The translations under genes and the position numbers were made by a program. A stretch of DNA of 64,000 bases, from NCBI RefSeq assembly GCF_949628215.1, contig NC_134277.1, positions 61,473,918 to 61,537,917 on the forward strand, given 5' to 3'. Of the stretch, positions 23,326-34,609 are shown one piece after another. This DNA is from Phalacrocorax aristotelis. Taxonomy: Eukaryota; Chordata; Aves; Suliformes; Phalacrocoracidae. The number at the start of each line of letters is the position of its first letter. The stretch's first letter is position 1. Below the pieces are notes generated by a model. It was not told where the DNA came from and searched no databases. It was given only the letters and a program-made list of their open reading frames with translations.

Positions 23326-24542
23326 GTGCATGCAATCCGTACACCATCAGGGATGGTACCTGAGTTTCCTACATCCTCGGAAAGTGCTCTTATCACTCTT
23401 TGGATTATCGCTGCTACCTCTTCCCACTAGGTCCTTGAAGAAAGTCCCCTGGGGCTCTTGGGGAAAAAAAAAACCCTATACTTGAGAATTTTGAATGCTT
23501 ATCAATAGGGCATTTCATTTCAGTATTTGCTTGGTGGGTAAGTCTGTCTTATGGACACACTGACGTCTGGAAGCACCTTGCTGATGGCAGGGGATCTTGC
23601 AAATCACTGAAGAGGTCTGTCAGTCACACATATATCTTGAATGTAAAGGCCCCAAAGTTATAAGCCAGACATAAAACCATGTAGAGCTGATAGGAAATAA
23701 TGAGTTGACTTCCTTAACCTCTGGATTCAGCCCTGTATCATAGGTTTCCACTGGAATTGGGAATTTTTCTTAGATGGTGCAATGAGCAGACCTGGCCACC
23801 TTGAGGCAGAATTCATCACTGGGCACTGCCGAGCAGCACTTGGGGCTAAAGGGAGTCGAAGATCCCCCCCGGCTTTTGATGAGTTCAGTGCAGGGCCAAA
23901 AGAGTACATCAGTGCTGGACAAAAATGTAAAAACTATTTGCAAAAATGAACACAGGTTTCATCACTGAATATTCCTCCATATTTCTTATATTAATGTTTG
24001 TATTGCCTTGCCTTCCCTAAAATCCTTTGGAAATCCTTTAGAAAATGCATTTGTCCTTTAGCGTCACCTGATACCTTTGCAGTAATCTTGCAGTGACCTT
24101 TGTCCCACTTAACTGGAATATTTAAACTGCCCAGACTACCACACTGTCTTGTTAAGCAGGATTAGGGGAAGAAAAATAGCACTTAACCTTGTTTAGAGAA
24201 GTGAGATATATTTCAGGCTAGAGGATAAGACCCAATCTGTAATAGATGTAGTCAGGCTTGTATGTACTCAGTCTAGAGTTAAAAACAACAGTAAACTCTC
24301 TTTAGACTAATGCCTCTTTGTGCTTTAAAATGCTGTCAGCAATGAGGAGGGGAAGCATTCTTAGGGATTAACTACTAAGGTGGTACAAAAATAGCTGTAC
24401 CAGACATACAAATAACATTTTAGGTATGCAGACCTATATTTAAACTACTGTACTTTTTATTATTTTTGCAAACAAAACTTGTGAGAAAAAATGCCAACTT
24501 TAAAATCTAAGCATCTTTTTTATTTTGTTGCAAAAAAATGAA
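23326..24542. other. No feature recognised
   Basis: Non-coding sequence with short open frames only. A run of A (23463-23472) follows the CR1 fragment. Confidence 0.55.
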
Positions 24543-24590
24543 ATGATCCTATGGGTCTCTTTCAACTAGAGATATTCTATATTTTATGAG
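24543..24590 (+). mobile_element. Relic of a CR1 3' end
   Basis: GATCCTATGGGTCTCTTTCA, then ACTAGAGATATTCTATATTT, parallels the CR1 3' tail (GATGATCCTATGGGTCCCTT, CCAACTTGAGATATTCTATG). Only about 48 bases are recognisable. Confidence 0.6.
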
Positions 24591-27500
24591 GTTTTTCAAT
24601 TTCACCTTTAGGTTTTTAAAGAAACAACCTAATTTTCAACTGTAATCTTGACTGATAAGCAAACAGGTAGTTGAGCAGGTAAATGAAAACACAAAACCCA
24701 AAAATAGAACGTGTGTGGAATGTATGAGATGTAGTGTTAGTAACATCACTACCTGACTACATAATTCTCAACATGTCTAACATGAGGAAAAAGTAAAATG
24801 TTTCCCATTTTTGCCTTAAAAGAAAAAAATAGATCCTGCTTCTTTATGTTTAAAAACATGCACACTCAAATGCAAGCATATACACACATATACAGGCACT
24901 CCTGTAAAGTTCTTAAGGCTCCTACTTTTGCATCAGCTCAGAAAATTTTGTTCCCCCTAATTATTTATAAGAGCAATAACACTTATATCTTAAAATTCCT
25001 TTTGAGTATACAGTCTCTCATTCACACCTTCATGCACACAAATGCATGCACATCATGTAAGGAGGAAGAAAGATTGAGACAAGAAAAGAATTAAGTTGCT
25101 TTACTAAGCTGAATTTCCAGTTCATCTACTTATAGTAACAGTGGGGCATAAGCTAAATAGCATTATGCAGATTTATGCAAATTGTTTAGGATGAAAGGGA
25201 AGCACATGTGACAAGAAAATAAATATAGCATTGAAAGCCACTGGAAATCTGTCTTAACGTTAAGCGATAGTCTGACTAAAGGAATAGTAAACACAGCACA
25301 ACATAAATTTGTCTCTTTGTTTTTAACAGCCAGCAGTTGTTACCTTAAAGAGGAGGGTAGCTCCATTTGAGAGTTTAAACTCAAAATAGATCCAGTAACA
25401 TATGTACTGTTAATTTGACCTAATTAGTCGTTGCCAGTTGCAGGACTTACATGAAGAATCTCATTACATAGATTAGATATAAAATAGAGGGAATCTTGGC
25501 CCTTGGTGGAGATCAAGTGGAATGGCATGATACATGCTGTTTCTGAGTACTCTGGTCTTTGCAAGGGACTGTTAGAGGAGGTGAATCTCTAGTGTCTTCT
25601 GCGACAGCCTTCTCCAACAAGCTTATCCTTCTATTTGAAAAGCACCATTAAGATTTTTATTTTAAATTCCACTGGTTTTGGGGATTGTTTCCTTGGGTTT
25701 GTAAAAAAAGCAAAGGACTGTATTCACTTCAGTGATGAAGTGCAAGTACTAATTGGCAGGGAACACACTGGTTGTCTGTAGTATGCTATGTTTTGAAACT
25801 ACTGTTAGCTTCATAGTTATAATCAGAAAACACTAAAATTAGTACAAAAGAGCAATTTTTTTCTTCAGTGGGAACGGACTACAAATATATTACTTCTTGT
25901 TGTTAAATTCATACTGTCAGTGTACTTTTCACTCTTTGACAGGAAGCTCTGCAAATGGAAATATGCAGGCTTTTAGAACACTTACTCAAGAAAAACTCCC
26001 AAATGAAATCAGTATGGAGTTCTGCCCAAATCAGAAGTCCAGAAGGGAGCCTCAGGTCTGGCACTTGAAGAAGCTGTTTACAGAACTGCTAATGAGTGCA
26101 CTGTGATGGAAAGTCATAGCAGATCACATCCTGAATGTTACCAGGAATGACATCTTGACATAACGAAAACATATATAGGATAAAAATAAATCTTAAGCAA
26201 CTGATAACCTTCATTTAAAACAAACAAAAAACCCAACCAAACAAACAAAAAAGATGTTTACTAAACTTTCAGTTCATAAATAATAATACCGTGCTTTAGC
26301 ATAACTGATCCAAGAATATGTGTGCAGTATAACTTAGAGATGAGCAAAATAGGAGGAGACCATATCTGGTGAATATGAATTACTGTTTAATATATATTTA
26401 TTAAAAATGCATGTCAGAAATATGGCTAGGAGTGAACTGTGGAATTCAGCTATAATTTCTGCCTTTATTTTTCCTTACATCTTGGCTTTTACTTTTCAAG
26501 TGATTCAAGGGATTGCACTAAGCAAAATGTTTGTCCTTATGCATATTCTGAAATACAACTAAACTACATTTCATTAGGCAAACAAGAATCTTATAGGCTC
26601 TGAACAGAGCCATGTCCTTGCCGTAGAAAATCGCAATATGAATGTGAAAAGGAACAGAAACCTTCCTTGGGAAATAAACATGGTTATAATATCGGGGCTA
26701 ATATAGCTGCAGTGAATATCAAAACTTCCCTTGATTTCATGGAACAGGACCGGAGCCATGTAATGCTGTCAAACACTGCCAGCACCCTGATGCTAGGCAT
26801 TTGCAGAACCCCTAAAATGAGAATTCAGTGCTTGACATGGAAACAAGCAGAATTAAAAATGTTTTCTTCCAAGTGGTCTCAATTTTAATGTGTGCGTTTT
26901 TACAGCTAAGGGATTTTTAAGAATGCCTTGGTCAATCAGATCACCTGCATAACAGAAATTGCTACCAAATCTGCTAACTGGTTTGGGAAATCTTCATTGT
27001 TCTGTTGCATGGACAAGTATGGAGATGCTGGGGGAGAAGGGTTTGGTTTGTTTTCTTTTCTCTGTTTTTCTGAAATGATTTGCAAAACAAACTTGTGGGA
27101 ACTCAAAAATATTTGTATTTTGCCTGAGAACACATCCACCTTTATATAATTGTGGTTTTGGTGAGATATCAGCTGTGAAGTTGGCTCAGAAAAACTGTTA
27201 ACCAAGCTGACCAGGAAAGATAAAATAATAGCTTTACTGAAGCAAACATCAAACACAAGTGCTCGGGCTATATCCTGGCCTGGATGGGAATGCGATTCTG
27301 AAGATACCAATGTATTGAAAGATCTGCCTTATTGAAAGGAAAGACAGGAAAAGGTTGTCAGCTGCTGCAGGCTAACGTGATATTTCTAGTCTGCAGATTG
27401 CAGTGCAAGGATCCCAACGCAACCCTGAACAAGCTGTCTCCAGACGTGGTTACTGCCTGAACTGGTAAGCTCTGACACAAGTCCAGGGCCATGCAATGTT

Positions 27501-30500
27501 CAGCTACATGGTTTTCAGTAACTGACTTGGTATCTCTGCATGGTGTACCAGAACATTCATATCCAACTGAGAGTAGCTGCATCGTGCCTTCTTGCACCCT
27601 ATTTTCCACTGAAAAAGAGTAGGGTCTAACTTACACATCTAAACCAAAATAATGAAAGTAGATGGTGCAAGTGCTGTGTAGGTTTTGTGATTTCTTGTTT
27701 TGCTCTTGGGCTTTTTAATCAATATATATCATTTTTGTACACCCCTTGGCAAAGCATGCAGCAAACTGTTTTGAAGAAGATTTGAAACATTTCCTGTGTC
27801 ATTTCCATGTTGTTACCATCCACAGGCTCGTGAAGAAAAACTCCTGACATTTCCCTGAGGTAACAGAGAGGATGAAGTAGGGAGTGGTGAATAAAAATCA
27901 TGGCCAGTTGGGGTGTGGTATTTGGGGAAGCTCCTGAGACCGTGGCTTACTAGAGATCATGAAAGAAACAGTCAATGAATTCCTCATAAAAATGTATCAA
28001 CCACCTTTCCTGAAATTTTGCCTATATAACAGTCTTTAGATGGCTCTAATTTTAGAAGAATAATAGACAAATCAGAGTTGATGCAGTACTGATGGAGGAA
28101 ATTAATGACTTGTCAAAAGCTGGAAGGAACCAGCTGACCTGCTATAAATCCATGCTGGCTGAAAAGTACATTGCTTGCTCACTGAAGGGATTCATTAGTG
28201 TTAATACAGAACTTCAGTAGGTCACAGAAGTCTCATGCTCTCCTGGAAGGCTTAGAATAGAAAAGAGAGGTAAAGGATTCAAATGTTCTTAATGTCTGTG
28301 TACTCTGCTCAGCAGAGGACTAGAGAAAAACCATTCCCATTCTCTGCTGGCAAATTAGCCACTTTAACCACATTATTTTTCGGTCAAATCTCCTAATTGC
28401 TTCACCAGCAGTCTTGTCTGACAAGTGACTTGAGGTCAAGGTCTTAATGTAATTTTCTTCTCCTCTGATATTTTTCTTCAGTAGATTACACAATTAAATA
28501 GACTGCTGTACAGATAGAATTGTGATTAAAATAGTCTGAGTGTAAAACCACTGTATGGTCTAAAGGAAACTGAGTGAGCAAAAGTGCTCTTGTCAGACAT
28601 GAGCAGAAGCTAAGGCACAGGTTTGTGGTTGAGTGATTAGTGATATAACCTAAGTTTACCCTTGAAGGTCTCAACTCTGTTCTAAGTGCCTTAAGTAATT
28701 ATTTGTCTCTTAAGACTGGTTCTTGTATCTAGAAGCACAAAGGAAAAGTTTAAACCAGGAAGTTGTTTTGGAGAACAGTGTCGAGGTTAATACATAAACA
28801 TTAATGTTTCCTAACAACTGAACTTGTAGGTGTTGTAAGGCTTTCACTTACTCTCGCTGGGCAAAGTTTATTTCAGCTCTGTAGTAGAAACTCTCTAGTT
28901 AGGTGAATTGAAACTTGTAGCTAAAGTTGTTTAGCTGTGGAAGTGATATATATCAGAACAATCTGTTTCATTTTTTCTCCATCAGAATGCATGCAATATA
29001 AATTAAACTTCCAAATCACAATTAATTTTAAGGAACAACTATTACGATGCTCATGAGACCCATTCAAACAGTATTTCAGTAGCCTTAAAGAAATTTAGTC
29101 ATTTCTTGAAACAGGAATTTGAATGGAGTCCCCATACTGATTCCAAATGAAATCTGTACACGGTTTGGAAAAACATAGTTTCACTTTTTTCAAAACTTGG
29201 CTTTCCTCAAAATCTAGAAAAAATGGTGAACATATTTCAGAGATCCATGAGAGGAGGAAAATACTCTGTTGAATTATTATGTTTAAGCCTGGCCATTCCT
29301 ACCATTTTCTGCAGGACCTCTTCTGCCCTGCCCACATCACTGCTTTTCTCTCACTAGACATATTTCTGTGGTAACATTAACAAGCTGTGCCTGCTAGAAT
29401 GAGTCTGCAGAAATTTCTCAATAGCTTTATGCAGAGTCCTTACTCTTACTGTCAGAGGGGGTGAGAAGAAAAAAGATTTCTATCCCTGTCTCGGATGATA
29501 GAGCATGGCATTCTGTTAGAAGTAGGCAATATTAAATACGGATAAAAAATTAAGAACTTTGCAATCCTTACTCAGATAAAAATTAACTCAAGACAAAAAT
29601 TCTATTGATGTCAGACTTTGATTATGCTTAATTCTAAACTGGTGATGAATCTGAAAACCTCCAGATTTATGAAGAGTATTACTTCCAAAGATGATCTCCA
29701 GCCAATGCATCAGGCAGTGAATGCTTGAAACTGTTGGAGGTGAGGAGGTAACAAAAAGCAAGTGCCAAGTTCAGTAAAGTAAAACAAGATGGACAGTGAA
29801 AAATAAACAATTATTAAATGGATAATCTATAGGCACAAAGTAAATAAAAATAGATGTTCTGAAGCTCTGAGTAACACACTAATTCAAGACTACTCCTAAG
29901 GTCCAGTAAAAGGTAGAGAGACATCTGCTTACTGTAACCTCGATCCATATACTTCCCAACTCTTCAAGAAGAAATGTTTTCCACTTCCAGTGACTCAAAC
30001 AACCAAGTCAGTTTGTCTCTTAGGAAAAGGCTGAAAAAAGAGATAGATTTTGCAATGGAAAAGGTGACAAAGGTAGGCCCGAATCACCCTTTCCTGACAT
30101 TACTACGTTTATTACCAGAGTTAGTCTCTGGTTACAAACGCAAGGGCATTCAACAGGAAGAGTTGACTTGGATCTGGCCAACATCCAGGACTTTGAGGGT
30201 ATTATATATCCAAACCAACTACATATCTTCTTAGAAATGAGTCAGAATTGCACTACAGACCACAAAGTGTTGTTCATAGTTCACAAAACCCCAAACAGGC
30301 TGCTGTCATCTGCAGCAAATAAGTTTGGTCAGAAAATACAACACTGTGTCAAATGCATTCCAGGAGTTTTATAGCTGGTTATTTGCATTAAGATGCCTGT
30401 TTCAGAAAAGGTTCTGAGGTTCCTTCTTTATATTTGTGACATCAGGTGGTAAAAATTGGACTCTACACTGTGCAGGGGAAAGTGAGGCATTTGCCCCGTG

Positions 30501-32250
30501 ATGTGAAAGGGTGTATAAAAGATGGAAGAGCTTCCTTAATCACTGTGTGGCATTTCCATATCCCTGCATTTCCATATTCCTACAGTGTCTATGGAAGATG
30601 AAGCTTCTACAGTTCACTGCTTCCCCTTGACCTAATAAGAATGGAGATGTGTATGTCTCATACATATGGGCCTTCTCTACTGTATGTACGTACTAACTAA
30701 CCCAACCTGAGGTTGTAAGAAGCATGGAAATAACCTAAACCACAGGGTGCCTTGTAGGGAATTACTCACCTTCCATTTTGCCAGCAGCAAGCTGAGAGCT
30801 AGAATAAAGGAATGATAACTGCTAGCATGACAACTCTTTCAGTGGATTGTTTCTAGGGCTGGGCAGCTAGGTGCCACCTCTTATGCAGCGAGATGTGAAA
30901 TGTTAATTTATCCTTCAGCATATATGAGCTCAGAAGAAATTGAGGACAGGTGAAAATATAACACTGTGTATAATGTGTGACCGAAGTGAATTTATGCACC
31001 AAACTGAGCAAGGAGATTAATATTATTAGCTTTCCAAACACACTAGAAATACTGAAAAAAAAGGAAGACTTTTTTTGTTAGATTTAATTTCATTTCTGCT
31101 GAACATCTCATGTACTAAACATTCTGCAGTGTTTGAGGGTCTAAGTCACAGTCTAGGAAACCACCATGAGTGGCATCACATGAACACAGAGGAAGTGATA
31201 GTTATTGTCTCAAGTGTGAAATATTTTGAATGAATAGCACATGAACTCCATCAGTCCTCCTTTTCCTAATGAGGTCTGAACAGGTTCAGAAGAACGACTG
31301 CATACTGAGTCTTGAGGGCTAAAACTAACATAAAATACTAAAATATTATTAATGTAAAAAACTATGTTGTTTTAGATCATATATAAAACTTTTTTTTTAA
31401 AGTTACTTTACTATCCAGAAGTGAAGTACCAACGTCATTTACACCCGTAACAAATCTTAAAGAATCCCTGCCTGCTGTTGATTGTAAGGCTCTCGAGCCT
31501 AAATCTGGAACCAAAATCTGACATCACTGACACAAAAATCAGCAGTTAGATCTTCAACATACCCATATAGTAGGATTCTGCTTTGATTCTGGAAAGTACT
31601 CCTGCATTACCTTTGAAAAGCCAAATATTTGTAATGTATTGAAGTCTTCTATTTTGACATTTTCTTATCCCTGATTCTTAAAAGTGCTTGATCCAAAGCC
31701 AAAAGAAACATTGGAGTCCTTTCTCTAGTTTTTGGTGAGTTTTGAATCAGTCTCATAATCCAAAAATGAGATTAAATGGTCACAGAAAATAATACTGTAT
31801 TGTATTCTTTAGTGGCAACTTGGTAATAGTGGTATGGGGTAGCAGCATTATAGGCGGAACTGGAAGGTGGGGTTTTTTTTTTCCAAAAACAACACACAGT
31901 CTCCCAACTCACGTTTTTATGAGGCACTGAGTGCAATTTTGTGTGTGATGATAATTAACTCCTGTCACAAATGTAACCCTCACTGCCACGGACTGATTGT
32001 ACTCCCAGACAGGCAGAAGTGTGCACAGAAATGTGTTTTCTTGAAATTTTTTTCATTCACTGCAGTTTTTCCAGGTGTTTCAGAGTCTAGGAGGCAAAAC
32101 AAGTAAAATCAGAATGTTTATTCAGGCAGATAAGACTTTATTTCTCAATGGAAGAAGAATTCGCCCGTATGTATAAATTTTTATATATTTACAGATGTAT
32201 GTATTTTTACATGTATTTCTATGTTTTTGTATATTTATATATATTGAAAC
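24591..32250. other. Non-coding upstream DNA
   Basis: About 7.6 kb of AT-rich sequence without a recognisable gene or major repeat. Small items are an ACAAA-rich tract (26218-26252) and a 16-bp near-perfect tandem repeat (30550-30581). An A/T-rich block (32165-32260) borders the CpG island. Confidence 0.6.
30550..30581. repeat. 16-bp tandem duplication, one mismatch
   Basis: GCATTTCCATATCCCT is followed directly by GCATTTCCATATTCCT. Confidence 0.85.
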
Positions 32251-32253
32251 ACA

Positions 32254-32260
32254 TATAAAG
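32254..32260 (+). promoter_or_regulatory. TATA-like box at the edge of the CpG island
   Basis: TATAAAG in CACATATAAAGGCAGG lies about 25-30 bp before the sequence turns GC-rich (from about 32280). The spacing would suit a start site near 32285. It also lies at the end of a 100-bp A/T-rich block, so a chance match is quite possible. Confidence 0.3.
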
Positions 32261-32749
32261 GCAGGAGGGCAAGAGAAGGCTGCCAGGTAGCAGCCGCAGC
32301 CCCAAGGCGTGTGCAGCTGGGAAGCCGGAGGGCTCCGGGTGCCCTGGTGGGACGTGTCCGGCTTCCCAAGCGGGCGGCGCGCAGGCGCCTCTCAGTCCCC
32401 AGCCCCGGTGAGATGCTCTCGGACGTGGGAAGGGGATCGTCCTGCCTTTCCCTGCCTCCTGCTTTCTTTCCGGCCCCTCTGCCCCACTTTTCTTCTTAGC
32501 CCAGTCCCCTGTCTGCTTTTCATGATTTGGGATATTTTATTTTTTTTTAATGTTGCCCACTCCCCGGGACCCTGCTTACCACCGTAGCTCCTGATCCTCC
32601 AAATAGCGGTATCTGAAGGGAGACCCGCCTGTTGATTATCCCCCACTCGCCTTCTCTCCGCTTCCACCCACCCTCTGCCCCCACCCCTCCCTCCGCTTGA
32701 TTTCAGACCTTTGGATGGTGTTTTGGTGTCATTAGGAGATTAACATCCC

Positions 32750-33084
32750 CGGAGTACCCGGGGAGGAGGAGTAGGAGGAGGAGGGTGGAGGGGAGAGAGA
32801 GGCAGCAGGCAGGAAGGTTGGCATATTAACACGAGAGAGGCTTTCCTACCGCCGTCCCAGCCATCCCCGGCTCCTTGGTGGCAGCGGAGGGGGCGTTTGC
32901 TGGAGCCGCGGGTTGCGGCCGGCCGGCTGCGCCCGGTGCCCGCGTCCGCGGAGCTGCGGCGGCGGGGGCTGCCGGTGGGCGGGCGGCCGCAGCTCCTTCT
33001 CGCAGCCCCCTTCTCTTTTATGAGCAGCGAGGCGGAGGAGCGGCAGCGGGAGACACCAGGAGGAGCATTTCTTCCCCGGGGTTT
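32750..33084 (+). other. ADCY1: Probable 5' leader / core promoter region of ADCY1
   Basis: GC-rich sequence directly upstream of the first ATG. The ADCY1 frame is open back to a TAA at 32827-32829 but contains no ATG before 33085, which supports initiation at 33085 or 33100. No ATG in any frame occurs between about 32720 and 33020, so a transcript starting in this part would carry only the uORF at 33020. The true transcript start is unknown. Confidence 0.5.
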
Positions 33085-33088
33085 ATGA
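33020..33088 (+). CDS. Upstream ORF (22 codons) overlapping the ADCY1 start
   Basis: ATG at 33020 opens a 22-residue frame (begins MSSEAEERQRE, ends LPRGL). Its TGA at 33086-33088 overlaps the first ADCY1 ATG at 33085 in the four bases ATGA. The uORF start has T at -3, a weak context, so much scanning would pass it. The overlap would allow termination followed by re-initiation, a known way to lower translation of the main frame. Whether the peptide is made is unknown. Confidence 0.4.
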   Translation: MSSEAEERQRETPGGAFLPRGL

Positions 33089-33753
33089 ATGGCACTGACA
33101 TGGAGGAAATATCGTTTCAGAAAGTCAAGACCAAGAGGAAGAAGTGCTGCCGCTGCTGCTGCTCCCCGCCGGCTGCCGCGGCGGCGGGAGCGGGAGCCGG
33201 GCGGGGGGACCCCCCTCCCTTGCTGCTGCTGGATGCCATCGCCTGCGAGGACGAGTTTGACTGCAAGGAGCTGGAGGCTCTCTTCCAGAGCTACAACCTG
33301 AAGCTTGAGCAGACGTCCACCCTCAAGGCCCTGGCCGTCCTCATCGTGCTCACCGCCAGCCTGGCCCTGGTGGAGCTGCTCTCCGGCCCCAGCCTGACCA
33401 TTTCCAAAGGCTCGCACCCGGTGCACTGCATCATCTTCCTCTCCCTCTTCATCGTCACCAATGTCAAGTACCTGCAGGTCACCCAGCTGCAGCAGATCGT
33501 CAAGCTCACCTTGCTCTTCAGCTTCACCTTCTCCTTCCTTTGCTGCCCCTTCTCTCTCAGCGCCTACGGCATGGAGCCCCCCAGCGCCCCCGAGCAGGGC
33601 ATGTGGCAGCTCATGCTGGTCACCTTCGTCTCCTATTCGCTGCTGCCCGTCCGGACCCTGCTCGCCATCGTCTTCGGGCTGGTGGTGTCCGTCTCCCACC
33701 TCATCGTCACCGCCACCTCCGTCAGTGCCAAGCGGCAGAGGCTCTGGAGGACG
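33085..33753 (+). CDS. ADCY1: Adenylyl cyclase type 1, first coding exon (residues 1-223)
   Basis: AC1 is the membrane enzyme that makes cAMP from ATP and is stimulated by Ca2+/calmodulin, chiefly in neurons. This exon gives the cytosolic N-terminus and most of the first membrane cassette. Diagnostic AC1 stretches are CEDEFDCKELEALFQSYNLK (54-73), STLKALAVL, SKGSHPVHCIIFLSLFIVTN (108-126), LFSFTFSFLCCPF, MWQLMLVTFVSYSLLPVRTL (173-192) and AKRQRLWRT at the end. Predicted spans are about 80-99, 112-130, 138-156, 172-189 and 190-211; the sixth must lie in exon 2. The N-terminus has a basic run (KVKTKRKK, 13-20) followed by five cysteines (21, 22, 24-26). The exon ends ACG|GTGAGAG at a consensus donor, in phase 0. 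Start choice: ATG 33085 (T at -3, A at +4) is weak; ATG 33100, in frame (M6), has G at -3 and G at +4 and may be used. Identification rests on remembered mammalian AC1. Confidence 0.93.
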
Positions 33754-33761
33754 GTGAGAGA

Positions 33762-33784
33762 GGGCAGGGCCGGGCCGGGCCGGG
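33762..33784 (+). promoter_or_regulatory. G-quadruplex motif next to the splice donor
   Basis: Five GGG tracts (33762, 33767, 33772, 33777 and 33782) are separated by 2-nt spacers, mostly CC, making a (GGGCC)n run on the coding strand. It starts 8 nt after the GT of the exon 1 donor, so the structure would form in the pre-mRNA as well as in DNA. Short loops favour stable quadruplexes (established). Confidence 0.75.
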
Positions 33785-33903
33785 CCCTGCAGCACGGCAC
33801 AGCCAGGCGGCGGGTGCCCGGCGGGCGGGGGGAAGCGCAGAGAGGCGCGGAACGCGCCCCGGGGTCCGGCGGAGGCTGCGTGCCGCCCACTGCCAGCCGG
33901 GGT

Positions 33904-33990
33904 GGCGGTGGCTGGGGAGTGCCCGGTGTCCTCCCGGTGGCGGGCCAGGCGGTGGCTGGGGAGTGACCGGTGTGCCCCCGGCGGGGAAGG
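33904..33990. repeat. 44-bp tandem duplication in the CpG island
   Basis: GGCGGTGGCTGGGGAGTG starts at 33904 and again at 33948. The following CCGGTGT and CCCGG(T/C)GG(C/G)GGG parts also repeat. There are two copies with several substitutions. Confidence 0.8.
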
Positions 33991-34587
33991 GGCGAGCACA
34001 CATGAGCTTCAGGCGGTGTCTGTAGTCCCCGAAAGTTTCCGGGAGGCGGGGGGGATAGGGCGGCTCCTGGGAGACGGGACCTCTCGGCTTTGTCTCTCGA
34101 AGGAAAACTGGGGAGACGGTAGGGGAGCCAGCAGTACCGTTTCCCACACTGGAGCAGGTTCAGGGGCACCGCATGCACAGTCAGTGCAAATCGAGCGTGT
34201 ATAAACAAGACCTTCTGACCTAGTACAAACTTGGCATAGATAATAAGCTGCGTGTGGTAATAACACTTCGATCGACTAGATTTGTATCCTCGCTGTCTCT
34301 CTCTGCCGTGGACCCTTCGTGCCCACAGCCCATCTCACGGGGGCTCTGCAGAAACGATCTGAAGTAGGTGGGACACTCAAAGGGGGAAACCCACCTCGGG
34401 GCGACCGAGGCATTCCCCCTTCAGTTTCCCCAGGGCAGCTGCTGCCCCCTCTCCGCAGACATTAGCTGCTATGTCAGTGAACTTCCTAGCGGTTCCCTTT
34501 CCCCTCTGAATGATTCCAGCAAATCCTCCCTCTGCAGCAAGCATCTCTGGAAACGTGCTGCTGCGCTCTCCCCCCTCCCCCGACTAG

Positions 34588-34609
34588 CTATTTATAGCCC
34601 TGCAGGGCT
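34588..34609. promoter_or_regulatory. MEF2-type site joined to a 14-bp palindrome
   Basis: CTATTTATAG (34588-34597) fits the MEF2 consensus YTAWWWWTAR exactly. It overlaps AGCCCTGCAGGGCT (34596-34609), a perfect palindrome. The site lies in the CpG-island tail about 0.8 kb after exon 1. A TATA-like role is also possible. Confidence 0.4.

Noticed and set aside
33754..33966. Extension of the ADCY1 frame past the donor
   Set aside because: AC1 similarity ends exactly at RLWRT, followed by GTGAGAG. The extra 70 codons are G/P/R-rich intron.
32740..33999. 419-codon minus-strand open frame across the CpG island
   Set aside because: It is the antisense shadow of ADCY1 exon 1 in GC-rich DNA. The product is low-complexity and has no recognisable domain, while the + strand has clear AC1 homology.
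33540..34208. Other long GC-rich frames (+ 33540-34025, - 33633-34208)
   Set aside because: They overlap the ADCY1 exon and intron start; proline/arginine/alanine-rich composition is expected where stops are rare.
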